DNA of 64,000 bases from positions 62,001 through 126,000 of the forward strand of contig NZ_JAMXMX010000021.1 of NCBI RefSeq assembly GCF_024055725.1, given 5' to 3'. This stretch comes from Actinoallomurus spadix. Its GTDB lineage: Bacteria; Actinomycetota; Actinomycetes; Streptosporangiales; Streptosporangiaceae. Below are positions 53,150 through 60,894 of this stretch, piece by piece. The notes below the pieces were generated by a model. The model had not been told where the DNA came from, did no database searches, and saw only the letters and a list, made by a program, of their open reading frames with translations. The translations under genes were made by a program, and so were the position numbers. Numbering within the stretch: the first letter of the stretch is position 1; every line of letters starts with the position of its first letter.

Positions 53150-53406
53150 GTGAACGTCCCGCCGGGACGCCCGGAGGCCGAGTGGCGGATGGCGTTGGTG
53201 GCCAACTCCCCCGTGATCCAGGCCGCGTTCGCGGCGAACGGCGCGTCGGCGAACAACTGGCTCACGAACGTACGGGCGGTGCCCACCTCGTCGGGCGTTC
53301 CGCCGAAACGGCGTTCCCACCGCAGCATTCCCGGCCGCCTCGCGGCCACCCGGCCACCGAACGGCCGCCACTTATCCGCCCGGTCGACGTCAGATCCCAC
53401 GATCAT
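53150..53406 (-). pseudogene. truncated RsbW-like anti-sigma ATPase (HATPase_c) remnant
   Basis: From ATG 53404-53406 the frame encodes RWERRFGGTPDEVGTARTFV and GELATNAIRHSAS, the N-terminal half of the small GHKL ATPases found in WhiJ-type loci, including the N-box ELxxNAxxH. After RPGGTFT similarity stops. The later G1/G2 boxes needed for ATP binding are not found in any leftward frame down to 52927, although the frame itself stays open. The ATG overlaps the stop of the small gene at 53403-53591. Expected length is about 140 residues; about 85 remain. Probably non-functional. Confidence 0.65.
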
Positions 53407-53591
53407 TGCGACCCATCCTTTCTTTCGTGCAGTTCGAGACTTTTGCGGGCGGCCGCCGGATAACGGCGTACGAGGCGGTCGAGAAGCGTGAGATCGACAG
53501 CGATCGACGTTCCCGTGGGTCCGAGCGCTTCAAGGACCTCCCGGAGCCGGTCGACGGACCGCTTGAGCTCATCCGGCGACGTCATGGCCAT
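53403..53591 (-). CDS. small helical protein next to the anti-sigma ATPase remnant
   Basis: About 62 residues (MAMTSPDELKRSVDRLREVL, then LDRLVRRYPAAARKSLELHE). Not recognised. It is mostly helical and charged. Its stop overlaps the ATG of the ATPase remnant (ATGA), which supports real translation as the first gene of that pair. Two in-frame ATGs, 53589-53591 and 53583-53585, are possible starts, with CTCCCCTCC just upstream and no clear ribosome site. Divergent from the XRE regulator. Confidence 0.5.
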   Translation of the reverse strand: MAMTSPDELKRSVDRLREVLEALGPTGTSIAVDLTLLDRLVRRYPAAARKSLELHERKDGSQ

Positions 53592-53780
53592 GGAGGGGAG
53601 TAGACGCGGATGTCCCCCGCAATTCTTCGACATCGCATGAGAATGCTCCTCCGTTCCCGATTTCTCTCCCAACGATGGCCGATGATGTTTACGCCGATAA
53701 CGGCCTTGGCGACAGGGCTCACGCACACAAGGAGCACCAGGAACGCGTGGAGCACCGTAAAATCCGGCGAAAGGGATGTC

Positions 53781-54557
53781 ATGGGTCGACAAACCAGCCC
53801 AACGCTCGTCACTCTCGGACGACTCGTACGCACTTACCGCGATGCGTCCGGAATACTGCAGAAGGATCTCGCCAACCGCCTCGGGTACTCCGACGGCTGG
53901 CTCAGCAACCTCGAGACCGGCCAGCTCCGCCCCCGCGGCGAACAGGTCGCCTCCATCGAGGAGACCCTCAGCCTCCCCCGCGGCGCCCTCATGGCGGTCT
54001 ACGACCAACTCGACAACGAGTGCCTACCGCTCTGGTTCCGCCCCTGGCTCGAAGAAGAGCAGCGAGCCTCGGTCGTCCGGTCGTTCGAGCTGGCCATCAT
54101 CCCCGGGCTACTGCAGACGGTCGGCTACGCGCGGGCACTCCTCCAAGACGACGAACCGGCGGTCGCCGCGCGAATCGACCGGCAGGCCATCCGGCAACGA
54201 GAAGTCCCACCGGCGATGTACTTCGTCATCGACGAAGCGGCGCTATATCAGGATCGCGGTGGCCCGAAGGTCATGCACGAGCAGCTCATGACCCTGGCCG
54301 ACATCGCCTCTCCCCGGCTCACGATCCAAGTTGTACGCTCGACGGCGAACCCCCGAAGCCTGGGAGCCTTCACCATCGCGACCGTCGACGGGAACGACGT
54401 GGCCTACGTGGAGACAGCCGTGAGAGGGATCGTCACGAGCGGCCGGGACGACCTGGCGGTCCTCTCAGAGGCGTGGGAGTCCATCAAGGCGAACGCCATG
54501 CCCCAGAACGAGTCGATCGAGTTCATTCGCAGAACAGCAGAGGAACGATGGACCTGA
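53781..54557 (+). CDS. WhiJ-like XRE-family regulator with DUF5753 domain
   Basis: A 258-residue regulator of the type clustered with DUF397 and anti-sigma ATPase genes in actinomycetes, involved in development and antibiotic control in Streptomyces. Seen: N-terminal HTH (LGRLVRTYRDASGILQKDLA, NRLGYSDGWLSNLETGQLRP) and a DUF5753 domain (FELAIIPGLLQTVGYARALL; VRSTANPRSLGAFTIATVDG; VAYVETAVRG). ATG at 53781 follows GAAAGGGATGTC. The gene looks complete. It overlaps the start of the short DUF397 gene by 10 bases. Confidence 0.92.
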   Translation: MGRQTSPTLVTLGRLVRTYRDASGILQKDLANRLGYSDGWLSNLETGQLRPRGEQVASIEETLSLPRGALMAVYDQLDNECLPLWFRPWLEEEQRASVVRSFELAIIPGLLQTVGYARALLQDDEPAVAARIDRQAIRQREVPPAMYFVIDEAALYQDRGGPKVMHEQLMTLADIASPRLTIQVVRSTANPRSLGAFTIATVDGNDVAYVETAVRGIVTSGRDDLAVLSEAWESIKANAMPQNESIEFIRRTAEERWT

Positions 54558-54643
54558 ACACCACCGACTGGCGCAAGTCGAGCCGCAGTGGGCAGAACGG
54601 CGGCAACTGCGTCGAGATCGCGACAATCGACCGAAGCGCGTAG
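54548..54643 (+). pseudogene. truncated DUF397 protein, 31 residues
   Basis: Begins MDLNTTDWRKSSRSGQNGGN and CVEIA, the exact DUF397 opening, then stops at TAG after DRSA. Normal members run to 55-75 residues with a VAVRDSKDP...F segment that is missing here and is not found in another frame before the terminator at 54659. The ATG sits inside the end of the XRE gene, the usual coupling. Probably decayed, though a minimal active form cannot be excluded. Confidence 0.7.
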
Positions 54644-54658
54644 CGCGTACCTCCGAGC

Positions 54659-54697
54659 ATCCCCCGTCCTTGAACACCGGAGCCAAGGGCGGGGGAT
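54659..54697. terminator. terminator between DUF397 remnant and hypothetical gene
   Basis: ATCCCCCGTCCTTG (54659-54672) pairs with CAAGGGCGGGGGAT (54684-54697), with one wobble pair and an 11-base loop. Located between convergent genes. Confidence 0.8.
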
Positions 54698-54700
54698 CGC

Positions 54701-55531
54701 CTATTCGGGCGCGACGGCGGCCAGGTGGTCGGCGATCGAGTCCGCGGTGACGGCGGCGCATCGGCACCAGTCGACGAGGCGGAGGTCGAACGAGCGCATG
54801 GCCTCGCGGAGGGCGCCGGCCACGTCTGCGAGCCGTTCCGGTGTCCCGGGCCGGCCGACGGCCACGCACAGGGTCGTGGCGAGGTCGCCCTCGGCGAGCC
54901 CATGGAGGACGAGTGGGCCGACGGCGAAGGCGAACGAGCCGGCGATGACCCCGGCGTTCCGGAATCCGACCCCGGTGTAGCGGTGGTCGGCCGGCGGGAG
55001 GATGCTCGACAGCCGCCGGAGGGACACCGGTCGCGGCAGCGGCCGGTCGGGCCCGGTCCGTACATGGATCGCCTCGAAGCCGTACAGCCGGCCGTGTTCG
55101 TCGCGGCGAGCGTGCTCGTCGTAGACGCGGCGTACCGCCAGCAGCTCGTCGGCGATCAGGGCGTCGAGCTCGGCGGAGATCAGCTCGACCTGACGCCAGT
55201 CGTCCTCGTGGATCTCGAACGCGTCCCCGTCGCGGGCCGGCCCGCCGAGCGGAGGCAGCCGCTCGCAGAGGGTCGGCAGCGAGTAGAGGATGCCGTCCGG
55301 GCGCACGGTTTCGACGCGGCGAAGGGTCAGCGTGAGCGCGCCGGTCGCCACGAACCGCGCGGCCGTCGGCGGCTCGGCCCGCTCCACCGCCCAGTCCTCG
55401 TCACCCAGGTGAAGGGTCGTCTCGACCTCGAACGTCTCCGGCAGCGCCTCCGCCGCCAGTTCACTGCGGCCGAGCTCCCGGCCGGTCTCCCCATCGACGA
55501 ACGTGACGCGCACCGTCTTCGCACCGGCCAT
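54701..55531 (-). CDS. hypothetical protein, 276 residues
   Basis: Not recognised. Seen: a beta-rich N-terminal half (KTVRVTFVDGETGRELGRSE, TTLHLGDEDWAVERAEP) that looks like a small barrel or FHA-like sandwich, an acidic middle, and a helical C-terminal half with GVGFRNAGVIAGSFAFAVGP and LVDWCRCAAVTADSIADHLA. No signal peptide or membrane segment. Start ATG at 55529-55531; the ribosome site is weak. It begins 11 bases after the TetR stop, so the two are probably one transcript and share the TetR-controlled promoter. Confidence 0.65.
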   Translation of the reverse strand: MAGAKTVRVTFVDGETGRELGRSELAAEALPETFEVETTLHLGDEDWAVERAEPPTAARFVATGALTLTLRRVETVRPDGILYSLPTLCERLPPLGGPARDGDAFEIHEDDWRQVELISAELDALIADELLAVRRVYDEHARRDEHGRLYGFEAIHVRTGPDRPLPRPVSLRRLSSILPPADHRYTGVGFRNAGVIAGSFAFAVGPLVLHGLAEGDLATTLCVAVGRPGTPERLADVAGALREAMRSFDLRLVDWCRCAAVTADSIADHLAAVAPE

Positions 55532-55542
55532 GGCGGGTGATC

Positions 55543-56211
55543 TTACGGGTGTCCGCCGCCCGGCGGGCGGACACCGACGAGTTTGGTGAGGAAGCGGTCG
55601 ACCTGGTCCTCCAGGGGCGGCCAGGGAAGGTCGGGCTCGTTCACGCGCATCGAGACGGTGCCGTGGACGGCCGCCCGGAGGTCGAGGGCCACCGCCGCGG
55701 CGTCGTCGGCCGGGGCGAGTCCCGCGTCCATGCAGCGCTGGACGGCGGCGGTGGTGCGCTCGGCGAGTTCGTCCTTGAACGCCAGGTGCGTGCGCCGGTT
55801 GAGGGTGCTCTCGTGGAGCACCTTGTAGAGACCGGCGTGCCGGCCGACCCACGCGCCGAGGAAGAGCAACCGGGCGCGCAGCCGGGCCACCGGGTCACCG
55901 GCGGCGGCCTCGGCCTCGTCGAGGCCGCGCATCAGGTCACGGTGGCAGCGCTCCAGCGCGGCGTAGACGAGCGCGTCACGGTCCTCGAAATGGATGTAGA
56001 CGGAGGTCGCGGCGATGCCGACCTCCCGGGCCACCGCCCGCAGGGACAGCGCCTCGTCGTCGGCGAGGTCGTCCAGCAGCCGGAGCGTGGCCGACACGAT
56101 CTCGTCGCGGAGGCGTTCGCCCTGCCCACGGGGGTTCCGGCCGCGCGGGCGCGCCTTGGGGGTGCTCGGTGTCTCCCCCGCCTCGCCGCGCGCAGCTGAG
56201 ATCTCGTCCAT
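55543..56211 (-). CDS. TetR-family transcriptional regulator
   Basis: A 222-residue repressor. Seen: an Arg/Pro-rich N-terminal tail (about 1-30), HTH (LRAVAREVGIAATSVYIHFE then DRDALVYAALERC), and a helical ligand domain of the TetR_C_33/WHG-like kind (GAWVGRHAGLYKVLHESTLN). ATG at 56211. A 26-base palindrome lies 12 bases upstream and overlaps its own TACAAT -10, so autorepression is likely. The divergent carboxymuconolactone-decarboxylase-like gene is the probable target. Confidence 0.92.
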   Translation of the reverse strand: MDEISAARGEAGETPSTPKARPRGRNPRGQGERLRDEIVSATLRLLDDLADDEALSLRAVAREVGIAATSVYIHFEDRDALVYAALERCHRDLMRGLDEAEAAAGDPVARLRARLLFLGAWVGRHAGLYKVLHESTLNRRTHLAFKDELAERTTAAVQRCMDAGLAPADDAAAVALDLRAAVHGTVSMRVNEPDLPWPPLEDQVDRFLTKLVGVRPPGGGHP

Positions 56212-56222
56212 AGATCGCCCAT

Positions 56223-56248
56223 TGTAGGAGGACGGCCGTCACGCTACA
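56223..56248. promoter_or_regulatory. predicted TetR operator between TetR and CMD genes
   Basis: TGTAG, 3 bases, GACGGCCGTC (itself a perfect palindrome), 3 bases, CTACA: symmetric about 56235/56236. It overlaps a TACAAT -10 (complement 56221-56226) for the TetR gene, leaving a very short leader. A second dyad GCTAC-AGTC-GTAGC follows at 56243-56256. Confidence 0.7.
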
Positions 56249-56287
56249 GTCGTAGCACTACAGCCGTTCACTTACCGAAGGAACCTC

Positions 56288-56983
56288 ATGCGCTTCCCAT
56301 CCGACCCGCAGCTGAAGGCCCTGGACCCGGTGTTCGCGGAGATGAGCGCCGCCACCGACCATCTGCTCTGGGACGAGAGTCCGGAGCTGTCGACGCGGGA
56401 GAAGATCCTGCTGTCCCTCGTCGCCGACGTGTGCGAGCAGACCCTCGGGCTGCCGTTCGAGACCCACGTCGCGATGGCGCGGGAGCACGGGCTGTCGGCC
56501 GACGACCTGCGGGAGCTGCTCCGCTTCATCGCGTACGACAGCGGATATCCGGCGGCGCTGGCCGCCCTCGCCCGCCTGACCGACATCGAGCGCGAGCAGG
56601 GCCTGACCGGCCCGGCCGGCCACCGCCACGACGTGAACGCCGACGGCGTGGAAAGCCCGATTCCCGCGCCGACCCGGCGGGCCGTCCGCAACCTCGACGC
56701 TCCGTTCGCCGGCTACATGGACCTGCAGTCGCGCATGCGGGCGGGCATGAGCCTGCTCAGCGTGCGCGAGCGCGCGTTCGCGACGATGACGGTCGACGTG
56801 CTGTACCAGACGCTCGACGAGAGCTTCCGCGTCCACGTCACTCGCGTCCTGAGCGCCGGCGCGACGCCCGACGAGGCCCGCGCCGTCGTACGTTTCTCCG
56901 CCCGGTTCGGCATGACCAAGGCCTGGCGCGCCCTCAGGGTCCTGGAGGCGCTGTTCACCGAGACCGGGACCGTGTTCGCCTGA
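56288..56983 (+). CDS. carboxymuconolactone decarboxylase-family protein
   Basis: A 231-residue protein with two CMD/AhpD-like halves (LSTREKILLSLVADVCEQTL and LSVRERAFATMTVDVLYQTL). The AhpD redox CxxC is absent: only one Cys is in the first half and none in the second, so a peroxidase role is unlikely. A decarboxylase or hydrolase-like activity, or none, is possible. ATG at 56288 follows GAAGGAACC. Divergent from TetR across 76 bases with a clear operator, so it is inducible by whatever TetR binds. Confidence 0.82.
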   Translation: MRFPSDPQLKALDPVFAEMSAATDHLLWDESPELSTREKILLSLVADVCEQTLGLPFETHVAMAREHGLSADDLRELLRFIAYDSGYPAALAALARLTDIEREQGLTGPAGHRHDVNADGVESPIPAPTRRAVRNLDAPFAGYMDLQSRMRAGMSLLSVRERAFATMTVDVLYQTLDESFRVHVTRVLSAGATPDEARAVVRFSARFGMTKAWRALRVLEALFTETGTVFA

Positions 56984-57115
56984 TCCACGCGGCGAGTGCG
57001 GCTCAGGCCGCCTCGCCGCGGTTCCCCCGGCGCCGGGCGGGCGTGCTCGTAAGCTGCATCACACCCTCCTGCGGGCCGGGCCCTGAGCCCCTCCCGACGA
57101 AAGCGCGGAGCGGAG

Positions 57116-57171
57116 TTGTGTCCAGTTGAATTTTCAACTAAACTGCGTCGCATCAGTCGTTGAAGATTCAA
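57116..57171 (+). promoter_or_regulatory. yceI promoter with MarR-like operators
   Basis: TTGTGT (57116-57121), 17 bases, TAAACT (57139-57144). The spacer is filled by the perfect palindrome AGTTGAATTTTCAACT (57124-57139). A second TTGAAGATTCAA dyad (57160-57171) lies downstream. TTGAA-N2-TTCAA dyads are typical MarR-family sites. Confidence 0.7.
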
Positions 57172-57185
57172 GCATGGGAGCCACC

Positions 57186-57737
57186 ATGAGCGTAACCGCC
57201 GCCGAGCTCGGCCTCACCGCGGGCACCTGGAACATCGACCCGAGCCACTCCGAGGTCACCTTCAGCATCCGTCACCTCATGTCCAAGGTGCGCGGCTCGT
57301 TCACCGAGTTCTCCGGTGCCATCGAGATCGCCGAGGACGTCGCGGCCTCCACCGCCACCGCCGAGATCCAGCTCAAGTCGATCGACACCCGCAACGCCGA
57401 CCGGGACAACCACGTCCGGTCCGCGGACATCCTCGACATCGAGAACCACCCCGCGATGACGTTCCAGACCAAGAGCGTCCGCGTCGAGGGTGACACGAAC
57501 CTGGTCGACGGCGAGCTCACGATCAAGGGCGTCTCCCAGCCGATCACCCTCGAGGTCGAGTTCAACGGCGTCGGCGAGGACCCGTGGGGCGGCACCCGCG
57601 CCGGCTTCACCGCCACCGGCTCCATCAACCGCAAGGACTACGGCATCGAGTTCAACGTGCCGCTGCCCGGCGGCCAGAAGGCCCTCCTCGGCGACAAGGT
57701 CGACATCCAGCTGGAGATCCAGGCCGTTCGCGCCTGA
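57186..57737 (+). CDS. YceI-family lipid-binding protein, cytoplasmic form
   Basis: A 183-residue lipocalin-like beta barrel that binds isoprenoid or amide lipids. Seen: GTWNIDPSHSEVTFSIRHLM, VRGSFTEFSG, DNHVRSADILDIENHPAMTF, the LTIKGVSQPITLEVEFNG segment and NRKDYGIEFNVPLPGG. No signal peptide. The ATG at 57186 has GGGAG six bases upstream, better than the ATG at 57174. Its promoter has a MarR-type palindrome exactly between -35 and -10, suggesting induction by phenolic or oxidative compounds. The cognate regulator is not adjacent. Confidence 0.95.
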   Translation: MSVTAAELGLTAGTWNIDPSHSEVTFSIRHLMSKVRGSFTEFSGAIEIAEDVAASTATAEIQLKSIDTRNADRDNHVRSADILDIENHPAMTFQTKSVRVEGDTNLVDGELTIKGVSQPITLEVEFNGVGEDPWGGTRAGFTATGSINRKDYGIEFNVPLPGGQKALLGDKVDIQLEIQAVRA

Positions 57738-57901
57738 GATCTTCACCCCGGTCGCCATGACGCACCATGGCGGAGAGCACCCGTGGCGACGCCCCGGGTG
57801 CTCTTCGTCATGTTGAGGCCGCCCGCAATCGGGTATCGCGGAACAGCAGAGGGCACATCCGCGTTGATCCGTTTGGGATTCGATGTGAGAGCGAGGTGGC
57901 C

Positions 57902-58858
57902 ATGGCGGCGACCACGAATGACGGCAGGCGCGTCAGGCGTCCGGGGCGGGCGGCCGACGGCGATCTGCTGGGGGCCTATCTCGACGAGATCGCCGCCACG
58001 CCGCTACTGAGCGCCGAAGAGGAGATCGAGCTCGCTCTGGCGATGGAGGCGGGGCTGCTGGCCCACAACCACCTCGACGAGGACACCGTGCCGGACGGCG
58101 CGACCCGTGAGGAGCTGGAGGAACTCGCGGCCCGCGGAGACTCCGCCAAGGACCGCTTCATCCTGGCCAATCTCCGTCTCGTCGTCAGCGTCGCCCGGCG
58201 GTACCCCACGGACGGCCTGAGCCTCCTCGACCTGATCCAGGAGGGCACGATCGGCCTGATCCGGGCCGTCGAGGGCTTCGACCCGCGGCGCGGTTTCAAG
58301 TTCTCCACCTACGCGACGTGGTGGATCCGGCAGGCCATCGGCCGGGCGCTGGCCAACTCGTCGAGGTCCGTACGCCTGCCGGGGGCCGTGCACACGGACG
58401 TCAACCGGCTGCGCAAGGCCCGCCGTGAGCTCGTGCTGCTGACCGGTTCGGAACCGACCAACGAGGAGCTGGCCGCCGAGCTGGACCTGCCGGTCGAGCG
58501 CATCGGCGAGCTGGACCAGTGGGACCGCACGCCGGCGAGCCTGGACGCGGTGGTCGGCGAGGACGAGGAGACCTCGCTCGGCGACCTGCTCGCGGACGAG
58601 ACCACGCCCTCGCCGGAGGACGAGGCCATGGCGAGCGTTCAGCTGGAGATCATCGACGACATGCTGGAGCGCCTGGAGCCGCGCGAGGCGACCGTGCTGC
58701 GGGCGCGGTTCGGCCTGGAGGACGGCACCGAGCACAGCAGGCGGGAGATCGCCAGCCGCCTCGGCGTGTCCGCCGAGCGGGTCCGGCAGATGGAGCTGGC
58801 CGCCCTGCGCCGCATGCGGGAGATGGCCCAGCGCATGGACGTCCCCCTCGCCGCGTAA
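57902..58858 (+). CDS. group 2 sigma-70 factor (HrdB/SigB-like)
   Basis: A 318-residue sigma factor. Seen: region 1.2 (DLLGAYLDEIAATPLLSAEE), region 2 (FILANLRLVVSVARRYPTDG, LSLLDLIQEGTIGLIRAVEG, FKFSTYATWWIRQAIGRAL), region 3 (RLRKARRELVLLTGSEPTNE) and region 4 (SRREIASRLGVSAERVRQME). It lacks the long acidic N-terminus of the principal sigma, so it is a non-essential group 2 type such as HrdA/C/D or SigB. ATG at 57902 follows GCGAGGTGGCC. It stands alone; a strong terminator follows. Confidence 0.95.
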   Translation: MAATTNDGRRVRRPGRAADGDLLGAYLDEIAATPLLSAEEEIELALAMEAGLLAHNHLDEDTVPDGATREELEELAARGDSAKDRFILANLRLVVSVARRYPTDGLSLLDLIQEGTIGLIRAVEGFDPRRGFKFSTYATWWIRQAIGRALANSSRSVRLPGAVHTDVNRLRKARRELVLLTGSEPTNEELAAELDLPVERIGELDQWDRTPASLDAVVGEDEETSLGDLLADETTPSPEDEAMASVQLEIIDDMLERLEPREATVLRARFGLEDGTEHSRREIASRLGVSAERVRQMELAALRRMREMAQRMDVPLAA

Positions 58859-58877
58859 CCCTCTGAGACGACGGCGA

Positions 58878-58910
58878 ACGGCCCGGTCCGCGAACAGCGG
58901 GCCGGGCCGT
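58878..58910. terminator. terminator between sigma factor and FAD monooxygenase
   Basis: ACGGCCCGGTCCGC (58878-58891) pairs with GCGGGCCGGGCCGT (58897-58910), 14 bp with one wobble and a GAACA loop; convergent genes. Confidence 0.85.
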
Positions 58911-58927
58911 CGTCTTCCGTCCCTTCG

Positions 58928-60124
58928 TCAGGGCGCGGCGGCGAAGTCGGGGAGGGTGAGCGCCGAGTACTCGGGGCGTTCCGCCTCGGTGGGGAGGGAG
59001 GTGCGCCCGCGCAGCGCGTCATTGCGCGCGGCCAGGGACTCCGGCGTGCTGGGGAAGAGCGCGGCGTCCCCCCCGGTGACGAGCGCCTGGTTCATCTCGA
59101 CGAACTTCCGGGTGGACCGCTCGTACGCGGCGAACGCCGCCGCGTGGTCGGGTTCGGTGGCCAGCGCGCCGGCGAGCATGTACGCGCCGACCAGCGCCAG
59201 GCTCGTGCCCTGCCCGGTGAGGAACGACGGCGCGTACGCGGCGTCCCCGACGAAGGCGACGCGTCCGGCCGACCACCGGGGCAGGTGAATCTGGCTGACG
59301 ACGTCGAAGAACAGGTCGTCGGCGGCGCGCATGGCCGCGACCAGGCGCGGAATCTCCCAGTGATCGCCGGCGAAGACGGACGCGACGAGGTCCCGCTGCG
59401 CGCCCGGGTCGCGGAAGGCGGCGAAGGGCGGCTCGGAGCGGGCGAAGGGCAGGAAGCCGAACAGCTCGTCGCCGTCGCCGACGGCGTAGAGCGCCGCGGC
59501 CCTGCCGGGGACGTTCCAGACGACGCCCTCATGGGAGAGCCCGAAATCGTTGGGCAGGGTGAAGCCGGCGAAGCAGTAGCCGAGGTAACGGTGGAACGGT
59601 TCCTCCGGGCCGAGGACGAGGCTTCTGGTGTTGGAGTGCAGGCCGTCGGCGCCGATGACGAGGTCGAAGCGACGCTGGACCCCGTTGTGGAACGTCACGT
59701 CCACTCCCCCCTCGTGGTCGTCGAGGGCGGCGATGGAGTCGTCGAAGATGAACTCGGTGTCGGCGCGGACGGCGTCGTACAGGGCGTCGGCGAGATCGCC
59801 GCGGCGCACCTCCAGGTCGCTGCTCTCGTTCCCGTCGGCCAGGGCCGCGGGCCGGAGCGAGGTGATCGGGCTACCGTCGGCATCCAGGAAGGTGATCTTC
59901 TGGGTGTCGACATGCGCCGCCCGCAACCGGGACAGTATTCCCATGCGCCGGACGACCTCGAGCGCGGTGCCTCGGATGTCGATGGGGTACCCGCCCCCGC
60001 GGAGTGCCGCCGCCTTCTCCACGACCGTGACGTCGAACCCGTACCGGCCGAGCCAGAAGGCCAGGGCCGGGCCGGCGATGCTGGCTCCGGAGATCAGGAC
60101 CGTGCCTCGCGTCGAGCCGCTCAT
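58928..60124 (-). CDS. FAD-dependent aromatic monooxygenase (PHBH/TetX-like)
   Basis: A 398-residue class A flavoprotein monooxygenase. Seen: dinucleotide motif VLISGASIAGPALAFWLGRY, EVRRGDLADALYDAVR (with the Arg that contacts FAD), the DG motif VIGADGLHSNTRSLVLG and the GD motif FVGDAAYAPSFLTGQGTSLA. ATG at 60122-60124 follows GAGAGGAGCAGAG. Relatives inactivate antibiotics (TetX) or hydroxylate phenols. It is divergent from a MarR regulator with shared operator half-sites, fitting inducible detoxification of an aromatic compound. The substrate is unknown. Confidence 0.9.
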   Translation of the reverse strand: MSGSTRGTVLISGASIAGPALAFWLGRYGFDVTVVEKAAALRGGGYPIDIRGTALEVVRRMGILSRLRAAHVDTQKITFLDADGSPITSLRPAALADGNESSDLEVRRGDLADALYDAVRADTEFIFDDSIAALDDHEGGVDVTFHNGVQRRFDLVIGADGLHSNTRSLVLGPEEPFHRYLGYCFAGFTLPNDFGLSHEGVVWNVPGRAAALYAVGDGDELFGFLPFARSEPPFAAFRDPGAQRDLVASVFAGDHWEIPRLVAAMRAADDLFFDVVSQIHLPRWSAGRVAFVGDAAYAPSFLTGQGTSLALVGAYMLAGALATEPDHAAAFAAYERSTRKFVEMNQALVTGGDAALFPSTPESLAARNDALRGRTSLPTEAERPEYSALTLPDFAAAP

Positions 60125-60168
60125 CTCTGCTCCTCTCGGCCGCGCGCCGGAACGGGCGACCAAATAGC

Positions 60169-60250
60169 TACCTTAGGTATCCTTTTGGATGGCGCAATGA
60201 ACCCCAGATCACCGCGCTACGCACAGAAACTATATACCTAACTTAGGTAT
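60169..60250. promoter_or_regulatory. paired MarR operators between monooxygenase and marR genes
   Basis: Site 1: TACCTTAGGTA (60169-60179, perfect palindrome). Site 2: ATACCTAA-C-TTAGGTAT (60234-60250, perfect). Both contain TTAGGTAT. Site 2 lies 14 bases before the marR ATG and site 1 44 bases before the monooxygenase ATG, so one protein can control both. Confidence 0.75.
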
Positions 60251-60264
60251 GCAAAGAAGGATCA

Positions 60265-60780
60265 ATGGAAGAGAAGGAACCCGCCGACGCCGGCGGTGCC
60301 GCCGACATCGATCTGCTGGAGGTGCTCCCGCGGCTGAACCAGCTCGGCCAGGTGATGCGCCGCAGCGGCCTGGTCGAGCGGGCCATGGAGCGGGTCGGCA
60401 TCGCCATCGACCGGCCGGGAATGACGATCCTGATGACCCTGCACATGGCCGACCGGCCGCTCCGCGTCGGAGAGATCGCCGAGCGCATGCAGGTCGTCGG
60501 GCCGCACGTCACCCGCCAGATGAACGTGCTGGAGCGCCGCGGGCTGGCCCGCCGGGTCACCGACCCGCAGGACCAGCGGGCACGCCTCATCGAGCTGACC
60601 CCCGACGGGGTGGCGGCGGCCGACCGCTACCTGAAGACCATCCTCGGCTGGTTCACCGGCGCCCTCGCCGACTGGTCCCCCGAGGACCGGCGGACCTTCG
60701 GCCGTCTCCTGGGCCGCTTCGCCGACGACCTCACCGGCCACCTGGCGGCGCTCGACGACCACGGGCCGCCGGCGTCCTGA
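60265..60780 (+). CDS. MarR-family transcriptional regulator
   Basis: A 171-residue winged-helix repressor. Seen: dimerisation helices at both ends and the wHTH (PLRVGEIAERMQVVGPHVTR, NVLERRGLARRVTDPQDQRA with the wing). ATG at 60265 follows AAGAAGG. The immediately upstream palindrome implies autorepression, and the divergent monooxygenase is the evident target. It ends in PPAS with TGA at 60780; the next gene starts 114 bases later. Confidence 0.94.
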   Translation: MEEKEPADAGGAADIDLLEVLPRLNQLGQVMRRSGLVERAMERVGIAIDRPGMTILMTLHMADRPLRVGEIAERMQVVGPHVTRQMNVLERRGLARRVTDPQDQRARLIELTPDGVAAADRYLKTILGWFTGALADWSPEDRRTFGRLLGRFADDLTGHLAALDDHGPPAS

Positions 60781-60894
60781 CAGGGGTGGTGCGGGAGACC
60801 GCCCAGGCGTGTGGCAGCGTGGAGATGCATCCCGTCGATCACTGGCGCGCGGTCCTTCGTCATGGGGCCGCGCAGCGTGGAAGGAGGACGCGTC

